The translations under genes and the position numbers were made by a program. Source: a bacterium (GTDB taxonomy: Bacteria; Acidobacteriota; HRBIN11; JAKEFK01). From it: a stretch of 37,127 nucleotides of DNA. Below the pieces are notes generated by a model. The model had not been told where the DNA came from. It saw nothing but the letters and a program-made list of their open reading frames with translations, and searched no databases. The first letter of the stretch is position 1. Each line of letters opens with the position of its first letter. Where the stretch lies: assembly GCA_022616075.1 (NCBI GenBank), contig JAKEFK010000063.1, forward strand, positions 1-37,127, read 5' to 3'. Shown piece after piece: positions 1 to 7,900 of this stretch.

Positions 1-22
1 TCTCTGCGTCTCTGCGTTAAAG
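1..22. repeat. Half copy of the GCGTTAA / CGCCAAG repeat family (family B)
   Basis: The window opens with a run resembling the right arm of the palindromic elements at 4833-4918 and 32921-33039: a GCGTC/CTGCGTTAA unit ending in TTAA. Only one arm lies in the window, so this may be a half element or an element cut by the window edge. It sits just past the stop codon of nuoN. Confidence 0.5.
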
Positions 23-23
23 T

Positions 24-1526
24 TTATCTTAAAGCGAGGCGGGCTTTTTCGAACAAGATATTGGCGGATAGATGGGAATAATCTGCAAACGGGGACCAGT
101 AAATGCCCATCACCAGAAGCGCCACGCCAAAAAGGACCAGCAACACGCGCGAAAGCTGAGGGATCTGAATCGGATCCGTGCTCCCTTCTTCCAGAAACAT
201 GCGTTTCACGACTCCACCGTAATACACAAACGACACAACGCTATTGAGCACGGCAACGATGACGAGCCAGTAGAATTGAGCATGAACGGCGGCCGCAAAC
301 AAATAGAACTTTCCGATGAATCCTGCAAAAGGGGGAATGCCAGTCAAAGAGAGCATGAACATCGCGAGCATCGAAGCAGCAAAAGGAGATCGCGCGCGCA
401 ATCCGCGGTATTGGGCCAGGTTGTCGCTGTCCATATGAGAAGATAACGCAATCACAACCAGAAATGCGCCGAGATTCATCACCATGTAGACCAACAAGTA
501 AAAAAGAATCGCTTCGATTCCGTCCTGGCGAAGAAGCACAAAGCCCATCAGCATATAACCCACATGAGCGATCGAAGAATACGCAAGCATTCGTTTCATG
601 CTGGTTTGCCAGATCGCAACGACGTTCCCAACGGTCATTGTGATCGCGGCAATGAGCGCCATTAATGTAGGCCAGTGCAATTGACCCACGACTTTGTAAT
701 CCGGGCCACCTTCAGCAAAGACTCCGTAAAAAAGCCGAATCAGAAAAGCAAATCCCGCGGCCTTTGGACCATAAGAGAAGAAAGCGGTAATGGCTGTTGG
801 GGAACCTTGAAAAACATCCGGAAGCCAGAAATGAAACGGCACAGCCGCAATCTTGTATCCGACACCAACCAGAATCAGTGAAACGGTGATCAGCAGTACA
901 GCGGAATTCACCTGGGAAGAGCGAAGAGCATTCCGGATATCGTTGATTTCATAGGCGCCCGTCATTCCGTACAGGTAAGATAAGCCGAACAACATGATCG
1001 CAGTGGAGACGGATCCGTAAATCACAAACTTCAGCGCCGCCTCAGCCGATAGACGGTCATCCTTCAAAAACCCGGAAAGCAAATAGGAAGGAATGCTGAC
1101 AAGCTCGAGCGCGAGCCAGATCATCAACAGATTCGTAGAAGAAGCAAGCAGGTTCATTCCCAGAACGACCGAGAGCAGCAAACAATAATATTCACCTGCA
1201 CTGTATTTCTTCAGCTCATTCGAGTTCATGGAGAACAACACAATGAGAATCGCCGAGAAAGAAAAAATGACTTTAAAGAAAATCGCAAATCGGTCGACAA
1301 CGATCATCCGGAAGAAGAGCGAAATATCCGGCACCTTGTAGAGTTGAAGAGATAGAAAAATCGTTGCGATCAAACCCGCGGCCGTGATGATTCCAAAGCC
1401 CACATAGCTGGATCGCTTCGAGATTATTTCTCCGATCAACACCAGCAGAAAAGTCGCAGTCAACATTAATTCCGGAACGAAGTACGGGATGCTGCTTTGA
1501 ATCTGTTGAATGATGTCTGGATCCAT
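24..1526 (-). CDS. nuoN: NADH-quinone oxidoreductase subunit N (complex I, NuoN)
   Basis: This 500-residue polytopic membrane protein is an antiporter-like subunit of the proton-pumping arm of respiratory complex I. Almost the whole chain is hydrophobic, with about 14 predicted membrane segments, the usual NuoN size. The conserved membrane glutamate lies in the motif LMIWLALELVSIPSYLLSGF, and the KFVIYGSVSTAIMLFG and GIPPFAGFIGKFYLF blocks are typical of the family. It is the last gene of a nuoJ-nuoK-nuoN run and starts 3 bases after the nuoK stop, so it is almost certainly co-transcribed. Normally nuoL and nuoM would separate nuoK from nuoN; both are absent here. The NuoN assignment rather than NuoM/NuoL rests on length, terminal position and these blocks. 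Confidence 0.95.
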   Translation of the reverse strand: MDPDIIQQIQSSIPYFVPELMLTATFLLVLIGEIISKRSSYVGFGIITAAGLIATIFLSLQLYKVPDISLFFRMIVVDRFAIFFKVIFSFSAILIVLFSMNSNELKKYSAGEYYCLLLSVVLGMNLLASSTNLLMIWLALELVSIPSYLLSGFLKDDRLSAEAALKFVIYGSVSTAIMLFGLSYLYGMTGAYEINDIRNALRSSQVNSAVLLITVSLILVGVGYKIAAVPFHFWLPDVFQGSPTAITAFFSYGPKAAGFAFLIRLFYGVFAEGGPDYKVVGQLHWPTLMALIAAITMTVGNVVAIWQTSMKRMLAYSSIAHVGYMLMGFVLLRQDGIEAILFYLLVYMVMNLGAFLVVIALSSHMDSDNLAQYRGLRARSPFAASMLAMFMLSLTGIPPFAGFIGKFYLFAAAVHAQFYWLVIVAVLNSVVSFVYYGGVVKRMFLEEGSTDPIQIPQLSRVLLVLFGVALLVMGIYWSPFADYSHLSANILFEKARLALR

Positions 1527-1529
1527 CGA

Positions 1530-1847
1530 TCAACCCTTCATTACGTTGACGTTAGGAACTTCCACGCTGTGAAAATGCCTGTAAATCGCGAACACGATCG
1601 CAAGCGCAACCGCTGCTTCAATGGCTGCAAGCAGAATCACGAAGACGACGAATACATGACCGCCGAGCGTATGGGTCACGTAATAGGAAAAAGCGACAAA
1701 ATTTATGTTTGCCGCGTTGAGGATAAGCTCAATACCCATCAACACCGCGATCCCATTGCGCCGCGTAAGGATGGCAAGAAGGCCGAGGCAAAATAACAGG
1801 GCAGCAATGATCAAATAGTGGTAGAGACCGGGCTCAATGAAGCTCAT
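1530..1847 (-). CDS. nuoK: NADH-quinone oxidoreductase subunit K (NuoK)
   Basis: This 105-residue protein has three membrane helices and the standard length of NuoK, a small subunit of the membrane arm of complex I. The two buried glutamates needed for proton transfer in the family are present at about residues 40 (in GIELILNAANINFVAF) and 77 (in LLAAIEAAVALAIV). The ATG overlaps the nuoJ stop by four bases (ATGA), indicating translational coupling. A strong GGAGG ribosome site lies upstream inside the nuoJ end. nuoN follows directly. Confidence 0.97.
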   Translation of the reverse strand: MSFIEPGLYHYLIIAALLFCLGLLAILTRRNGIAVLMGIELILNAANINFVAFSYYVTHTLGGHVFVVFVILLAAIEAAVALAIVFAIYRHFHSVEVPNVNVMKG

Positions 1848-2377
1848 TCGGTCGTCCTCCTGGTTCGCGCGATGGAGACCGAACCGATCAATGCAGCCAG
1901 CAGTAGAACAGATGCAACTTCAAATGGCAACAACCACTCGGTCATTAAAAGCGTGCCAATCCCTGCCGTCGTGCCTTCGCCAAACTGATTCTGATCGAAG
2001 TCCGCAGTGCCTTTCGGATTCCAGGGTGTCTGAAAAATCAAGAAAAGCAAAAATACAAACAGGACACCCATAGCAACGAGAGTAGGAGTAAATTGTATTT
2101 TTCCTGTGCGAATGTCGGCTTCCACAACCTTTTGTGTGAGCATGATACCGAACAGCAGAAGCACAAGGACGCCTCCCACATAGATCAGCACCTGCGTGGC
2201 TGCGAGAAAATCGGCGTGCAAAAACAGAAAGAGTCCTGCAATTCCAAACAGGGTAAACAGGAGCGCAAAAACCGCCCGCAAAATGTTCTTGCTCAGCACA
2301 ACAACAAAAGCGGAAATGACGGTCATCGATGCGAACAGATAAAACCCTGCAATGTACAGAATCTCCATGATTTTCAT
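1844..2377 (-). CDS. nuoJ: NADH-quinone oxidoreductase subunit J (NuoJ)
   Basis: This 177-residue protein has about five membrane helices and is a NuoJ/ND6-type subunit of the complex I membrane arm. The blocks NILRAVFALLFTLFGIAGLF and ATQVLIYVGGVLVLLLFGIM are diagnostic of the family. The start is ATG at 2377, with a second ATG three codons in (2368); no strong ribosome site separates them. It is the first gene of the nuoJKN run. The upstream 125 bases hold a tandem heptamer, a promoter-like sequence and a double-hairpin repeat, so the cluster seems to begin here. The other nuo genes must lie elsewhere. Confidence 0.95.
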   Translation of the reverse strand: MKIMEILYIAGFYLFASMTVISAFVVVLSKNILRAVFALLFTLFGIAGLFLFLHADFLAATQVLIYVGGVLVLLLFGIMLTQKVVEADIRTGKIQFTPTLVAMGVLFVFLLFLIFQTPWNPKGTADFDQNQFGEGTTAGIGTLLMTEWLLPFEVASVLLLAALIGSVSIARTRRTTE

Positions 2378-2404
2378 AGCTTTTTTTGCCCGAGAAGACA
2401 GCCT

Positions 2405-2433
2405 ATTCTATAGGTTCAAAGTTCAAAGTTCAA
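2405..2433 (-). promoter_or_regulatory. Candidate sigma-70 promoter of nuoJKN
   Basis: On the minus strand a TTGAAC box (2433-2428) and a TAGAAT box (2410-2405) are separated by 17 bases, placing a start of transcription about 20 bases before the nuoJ ATG. The -35 box is made by one unit of the tandem heptamer at 2414-2441. This is a consensus match by eye only. Confidence 0.4.
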
Positions 2434-2441
2434 GGTTGAAG
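2414..2441. repeat. Four tandem copies of a 7-base unit
   Basis: The units GTTCAAA, GTTCAAA, GTTCAAG and GTTGAAG follow each other without gaps. They lie 37-64 bases upstream of nuoJ, and one unit supplies the candidate -35 box. Confidence 0.85.
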
Positions 2442-2442
2442 A

Positions 2443-2503
2443 ACGGGCGACCACAAGGGTCGCCCGTACCGGTAGGGGCAGGGCTTGTCCCTGCCCTTTT
2501 TTT
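2443..2503. repeat. Double-hairpin repeat with complementary loops (family C, copy 1)
   Basis: The first stem pairs 2443-2452 with 2458-2467 (10 bp, loop ACAAG). The second pairs 2476-2483 with 2489-2496 (8 bp, loop CTTGT). The two loops are exact reverse complements. A run of T follows at 2497-2503, so it could end plus-strand transcription. It abuts the stop codon of the tRNA nucleotidyltransferase gene. A second copy with the same loops is at 36010-36063. Confidence 0.85.
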
Positions 2504-3924
2504 CAAGGGGATTTGTCTTTCAGCAGCTTGGAAGCGAATTCGAGCGCTTGTTCGCGTGTTCGCAGTTGCCCGGTTAATTGAGCTTCCCGAACTTCTTTCA
2601 GAATCTGTCCCAACACGGGTCCCGGTTTTAGCTGAAACACAACCATCAGATCCCGCCCTTTGATGAGCTCAGGTGTATTCACGGTCGGATAATAGACCTG
2701 GCGATAATACCGGAAGAGATCCTCCATTAGACTGCGATACTCGTCAATCCTCGAAGGGTCCGCAAGCGGACCTCTTGCTGAGCTCATGTCGCCGTATGCA
2801 ATCAAAATAATGCCAATCGCTTCCTGGCCGGCTGCGCGAAAGAAACGAAAGTAATCCCGCTCTTCCTGATTGAACAAGTTCAGCGGCTTCAAATGATGTT
2901 CCACAATCGTGGAGATTGTTTGAATATCTTTGCGCGCGAATTTCAAACGCTGTAAAAGCTTTGCCGCCATATCTGAGCCCACATGATCATGGCCATGGAA
3001 ACGCCAACGTGCCGGCTCCTTTAATTCGCGCGTTGCCGGTTTCCCGATATCGTGCAAAAGCAGCGCCCATTTTAGAAGCCGCATTCGTTCGAGAGTTCCC
3101 GCTGTGCCCTCCAGATAAGTTTTGAGAAAGGACGCATGATCCGGAAAAAACTCCTCAATGCGTATAAGAAGATCTTCAAAATAAACCATCGCTTCTGCTG
3201 TATGTTTCCATACATCCAGATGGTGATAACCGCCCTGCTCGCAGCCCTGCATCGGCTGCAGTTCCGGAAAAAGGGAGCCAAAAAGCGCGGAATCTCCTAT
3301 CGCTTTCCATGCCTTGGCCGAATCGGGTTGCAGAAGAATCCGATCAAGCTCTTCCGTAATGCGTTCCACAGCGACATTCTGAATTTCTAAATGAATCTGT
3401 TCGATCTGTGTCAAGACCGCCTGTTCAATTTCAAAATGCAGCTCGGCCTGGATTCGAAACGCTCGCAGCATTCTCAACGGATCCTCTTCCAGGCTTTCCT
3501 CTGCCACCGCCCGGATCTTTTTCCGTTTCAAATCCTGAAGGCCGCCGTATGGATCAATCAGCGTGTCGAGTTTCTGACCAGGATAAAAGTGTTCCCATAA
3601 AACAGCGAGCGCATTAATCGTGAAATCCCGTTTGCGCAAATCTCCTTCGATTGTGTGGTTGCGAAAACCGGAAAAATCCCAATTCCCTCCGCCGCAAACA
3701 ACCCGCGCAACCTGTCGCTCCCTGTCCAGCACGAAATAAGGCGCATTGATTTTCGTTTGGAACAATTGAGCTGCGGTGAAAACGCGTTCCGGCAACACGA
3801 CATCGACATCATGAAAGGGGCGTTTCAGGAGAAGATCGCGGATGGTCCCGCCGCAAAGATAAGCAGGCAAACTCAGCTCACGGAGAACCTCATCAAAGGC
3901 TTTGAAAAAAGGCTCGGACAACAC
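2503..3924 (-). CDS. tRNA nucleotidyltransferase (CCA-adding / poly(A) polymerase family) with HD domain
   Basis: This 473-residue cytoplasmic enzyme belongs to the class II nucleotidyltransferases that add or repair the 3' CCA of tRNA, or make poly(A) tails. The head domain shows the GG at residues 25-26, RD at 29-30 and the catalytic DVD at 39-41, followed by RDFTINALAV, a DPYGGLQDL block and the DPLRMLRAFRIQAEL motif of the neck. An HD phosphohydrolase-type domain follows, with LLHDIGKPAT near residue 290. CCA-adding, A-adding and poly(A) polymerase members cannot be told apart reliably from motifs, so no symbol is given. It starts 8 bases after the PHP-domain gene and is probably in the same transcript. 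Confidence 0.9.
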   Translation of the reverse strand: MLSEPFFKAFDEVLRELSLPAYLCGGTIRDLLLKRPFHDVDVVLPERVFTAAQLFQTKINAPYFVLDRERQVARVVCGGGNWDFSGFRNHTIEGDLRKRDFTINALAVLWEHFYPGQKLDTLIDPYGGLQDLKRKKIRAVAEESLEEDPLRMLRAFRIQAELHFEIEQAVLTQIEQIHLEIQNVAVERITEELDRILLQPDSAKAWKAIGDSALFGSLFPELQPMQGCEQGGYHHLDVWKHTAEAMVYFEDLLIRIEEFFPDHASFLKTYLEGTAGTLERMRLLKWALLLHDIGKPATRELKEPARWRFHGHDHVGSDMAAKLLQRLKFARKDIQTISTIVEHHLKPLNLFNQEERDYFRFFRAAGQEAIGIILIAYGDMSSARGPLADPSRIDEYRSLMEDLFRYYRQVYYPTVNTPELIKGRDLMVVFQLKPGPVLGQILKEVREAQLTGQLRTREQALEFASKLLKDKSP

Positions 3925-3932
3925 AGCGTGTT

Positions 3933-4766
3933 TTACGAACGGCTGTGCCAGGATACAAGCTGCCGGATCTCATGCGCATCACTGCCGGTCGTCTCCAGCA
4001 ACTCAAACTGGCTCGCCAGTTCATGAAGAATTTCGATCGCTTCCCTTTCGTGCTGCAAAGAAGGGAATTCGCGTGAGGCTTCCTGAAAATATGGATACGT
4101 CACTTCCAGACCATCCATTCCCATTTCTTTTAGATCGCTGATCATCTGGCGAACATCAAGACCATCTTTTAGATAATAACCGGGATGGGCCAGAACGCCG
4201 ATTCCACCGGATTTATGGATCATTTTAAGCATGGTTTCCGCTGTTGGTTTTTCGATCACAGAATCCACCTGGATATTCTGCTTCATCCACTGCTGAGCTC
4301 TTTTGTACCGGTCGGCCGGATGAAATTCATCAAACAAACCTTCATCGATCATTGCGTGAATCAGATGCGGATTCATGAATGTCTGACAGTGGGAACATAT
4401 TTTTTCGAGATCGACGATCGTCCTTCTGTAATGACGATTGATGGCATCCGCCTGCTCTTGAGCTCTCTTTTTTCTTGCGGCTTGAATCCCACTGAGATGG
4501 TGATTGAGAGCTTCGTTTTGAGTGTCCAGATTCAGACCCAGCATATGAATCTCCAGGTTTCCATAAGTGCAGTCCAGCTCTGCGCCGGGAGTCACTTTTA
4601 ATGAAGAACCGCGCGCCACTTCCAGCACTTCCGGATAGGCGCCAATGGAATCATGATCGGTAATGGAAATTTCATCGAGTTTCAGCTCCATGCATGCGCG
4701 CACAAGCTCTACCGGACTGGGAGAACCATCCGAAAGGTAGGTATGCATGTGAAAATCTTTTTTCAT
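3933..4766 (-). CDS. PHP-domain metal-dependent phosphoesterase
   Basis: This 277-residue protein is a stand-alone PHP phosphoesterase related to the YciV/TrpH group (nucleoside 3',5'-bisphosphate or RNA-end phosphatases). The metal-binding motifs are complete: DFHMH at the N-terminus (H6, H8), ITDHDSIG near residue 40, GAELDC, LAHPG near residue 190 and GSDAHE near 262. The start at 4766 places HMH at the expected distance from the N-terminus. It is the first gene of a two-gene unit with the tRNA nucleotidyltransferase, which may point to RNA metabolism, but the substrate cannot be read from the sequence. The leader after the predicted promoter is only about 11 bases and has no clear ribosome site. 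Confidence 0.9.
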   Translation of the reverse strand: MKKDFHMHTYLSDGSPSPVELVRACMELKLDEISITDHDSIGAYPEVLEVARGSSLKVTPGAELDCTYGNLEIHMLGLNLDTQNEALNHHLSGIQAARKKRAQEQADAINRHYRRTIVDLEKICSHCQTFMNPHLIHAMIDEGLFDEFHPADRYKRAQQWMKQNIQVDSVIEKPTAETMLKMIHKSGGIGVLAHPGYYLKDGLDVRQMISDLKEMGMDGLEVTYPYFQEASREFPSLQHEREAIEILHELASQFELLETTGSDAHEIRQLVSWHSRS

Positions 4767-4783
4767 AGGGTAAGAAATCGGTA

Positions 4784-4811
4784 ATCATAGCACGACTCGA
4801 CAAAAGTGCAA
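4784..4811 (-). promoter_or_regulatory. Candidate promoter of the PHP / tRNA nucleotidyltransferase unit
   Basis: On the minus strand TTGCAC (4811-4806) and TATGAT (4789-4784) are separated by 16 bases. Transcription would start near 4777, about 11 bases before the ATG. This is read by eye from the consensus. Confidence 0.45.
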
Positions 4812-4832
4812 GAATATTCATCACTCAAATTT

Positions 4833-4918
4833 AACCGCCAAGGCGCCAAGAACGCCAAGATTTTAGAGTCTATTTTCTTTTTTCTTGGCGCCTTGGCATC
4901 TTGGCGTCTTTGCGTTAA
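4833..4918. repeat. Palindromic CGCCAAGGCGCCAAG element (family B, paired copy)
   Basis: The left arm AACCGCCAAGGCGCCAAG (4833-4850) pairs in part with the right arm beginning at 4884 (13 bases of perfect complement, 4838-4850 with 4884-4896). The right arm continues into further CTTGGCGTC-like units and ends in GCGTTAA. The final TTA is the minus-strand TAA stop codon (4917-4915) of the TamB-BamA gene. Confidence 0.85.
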
Positions 4919-7900
4919 AAGGCCTGGCCGAGGGCGAAATGAAGGACGCCGCGGGGTTCATCGTCTTCGGGACTAATATTGACACCGTAATCCAATCGCG
5001 CAATTCCGAACGGTGAATTCAAACGCAATCCCGGACCAATCGAGTGGCGTAAATCAAAGGGATTAAAGTCACCCACCCCGCTGTAAACATTCCCGGCATC
5101 GTAAAAAACGGCGCCGCCGAACCACTTCCAGATAGGAAAACGGAACTCTTGATTCAGCACGAATAGCGCTTCCCCGCCCGCGGGAGTACCATCCGGCAAC
5201 TCTGGTCCTACTTGATCCTTCTTGAAGCCGCGTACTGTATAACTTCCGCCAGCAAAAAATCTTTCCGTTACGATTCGTCCCGGAAGGTCGGTCGCCAATC
5301 CAAGACGGAGAGCCGAAGCCCAGAGATATTTTCCAACAGGCCGGAATCGCAAATACTGATTGAAACTTTTCAAATAAGAAACATCGCCTATAAATCCGGG
5401 AGCATATTGCAGATCGCTGGAAAAGAAACTTCCTCTTTTTGCGTTAAACGGATCGTCTCTGGTGTCTCTAAGAAGGGTTCCAATGAATCTGGATACTTTC
5501 AATCCTTCCACCGGTTCGATATTCGAATCTTCTTCAACCGGTGTTACGGTCAAATACTCGAACTGAAAACCTGGAATCAAAATGAACTGATCGCGAAGCT
5601 CTTTCTGACGTTGAAAGGTAAGATCGAATCTTTCCCCATCCAGTTTTTCATCTTCCAGCAACAAAAGATCGCCGCTCTCATAGGAGGTAGAAATAAGAGT
5701 TTTCCATCGCAGACCGGAAAGTGTTGGTGAGTGATAAACAATTCGATAGAGTTGATCCTTTTGATGAATTCGTGTGTAAAAAGAAATGGATTGCCCTGAA
5801 CCAAAAAGATTCAGATCTGTGAGCTGAACTTCGCCTCCAAGATCTGTCTCCGTATCGTAACGAAAACCATACGTAAGCTCATAATGGTTCCTTTCAATGA
5901 CATCGACCACAACACGATAACGATCAGGTGTGTCTGTCGACTGCGGACGAACCGTCACTTGATGGAAAATTCGTAGATCGGTCAGATTTTTCTGCGCGTT
6001 TGCCAGCTTGTCTTGATTCAGTATTTCTCCTTCTTTCAACTGTAAACGCTTTGTGATCAACTTTTGACTGGTGAATTCCGGTCCTTGAATGTCAATTGAA
6101 TCAACAATCGCAACGCCACCTTTTTTTAAGTCGTATTTCACGATCAATCCGCCCTCGACTTTCTTAACGCTGCTCTCGACTTCCGCATTGATGTAACCCA
6201 GGCGTTCGTAAAAATCCCCAATAGTCACCTCATCTTCAATGAGAAGAGCCTGATCATGAACCATTCCCTTTTTCAGTTTCAGCAGTTTCATTAGGTCTTC
6301 AGGCAATTCCTGATTGTCTGAAATCACGATGTCAACGATCTTGCTTTGGGTTCCTTCATGAACCGTGATTTCCTTGATCGCTTGTGGCGCAGTCAGCTGT
6401 AAACGTCCCAATTCTACCGAGGAATCAAGAAATCCTCGCCTCACGTAAAGCGCGACGATTTTGCGTTCGAGTGACTGGAAGTTATGAACTGCATCACTGC
6501 TCATTTCGGCGCGTCCGGGATAAAGGGCTTGAAAATCTTCTTCCAGCTCAGTAGTCGGATACTGCTCGGCCCCCACAAACTTTATTTGCGTATCCGTATA
6601 AAGCGCCCCCGGTTGAATCAAGAACCGGTGCTGGATGATTCCGTCTGGCGTAGATGTTTCTTTCCGAACTTCGGTTTTGTGATAGCCTTCCAGCCACAAA
6701 TCACGCAATAAATTTTCACGAATGATTTCAGTAACTCCCTCTGGTGAAAATCCTTCTCTCCAAAAACGCTGGAATTTTTCGAGCTGGGAAGAGGAAACAT
6801 TATATCCCTCAAAAATCATTTGCCGGCGCTCTTTTCCGGTAACTTTGACTTTGAGAGCAACGCGATCCGAACCCACTTCCTTCTCTTCGGCTTCAGTCGA
6901 AGAGAAGAGGACGTCCCGTTCCTGGAGTGTCTCTTCCAGCTTCTCCAGTTCGTCCTGGACTGTCCAGAAATCGTACGTATCTCCTATTTCCAAACCGATT
7001 TCTTTTGAGATTTCCTGATCGGTGAGCAAGGAATCATTTTCAATTTCTAACGATTCTACTTTTCGTTTCCGAACCCTGTGCAGATCCTGCAACTTGCCTG
7101 TGGACTGGCCTCTTCCAAATCGAATCAGGTGTCGCAAGTTGGCGGTGTAACCCTGTTGCTGATCCACAAAACGGAAGGAAACATTCTTAGGAGCTTTATA
7201 ATTAGCGATCCAGGTTTGGTCATCCGATTCGGTTAAGGAAACTGAGTAAACCAGGCTTAACGAAGAGGTAAAATCCTTCCCAAGTACCAATTTGGCGCCT
7301 GGATTCAGTTCGGATGACACCAGTTCCGGTTGGATTTCTACGCGGTTCAATCCAAAGCTTCGCGCAATTTTTTGCTGAACATTGGAAAAAGCCCCGCCGG
7401 ATAAGAAAGCGCCTAGCTGCCGGTCAAAAAACCTGCCCGAAGCGGCGCTGATCTGAACGTCCGCTTTTCCGGTCAGAAGCAGGAAATAGATTTGATTGGG
7501 CGCTAATGGTGGAAAAGAAGTTGGATCGCGGCGATCCAAATCACTCAACGGCCCGGAAAGAGGTATCGTGATTTCGTAGTCTTGCTGCGTGTCGGTGTCT
7601 GTGGCAATCGTAAACAGCTCGACATCGAATACCGGATCGATTTTTCGTTGTCCGTAAAAGTCAATGTTGCCTCGCTGCACTTCAAACTGGTTCCCTTCAA
7701 AGGTAATTTCGCTACGCTCCCGGACTCGAACCCGTCCGGAAAGACGCGGTTCATCCATCAGACCTTTGACCTCCAGATTGGCAGCGGCTTGAATTTTTCC
7801 CATGTTATTTCGCATTTGAAAGTCTTCGAGCGTTTCAACAGCGATATCCAATCGAATCCTTCCCTGCGCGGCTGCCTGCGGAGAAAGGTCGGTCTTTTGA

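Noticed and set aside
72-446. Plus-strand frame of 124 codons opposite nuoN
   Set aside because: NuoN is unambiguous on the minus strand; the plus frame has unusual His/Arg/Lys-rich composition and no start signal.
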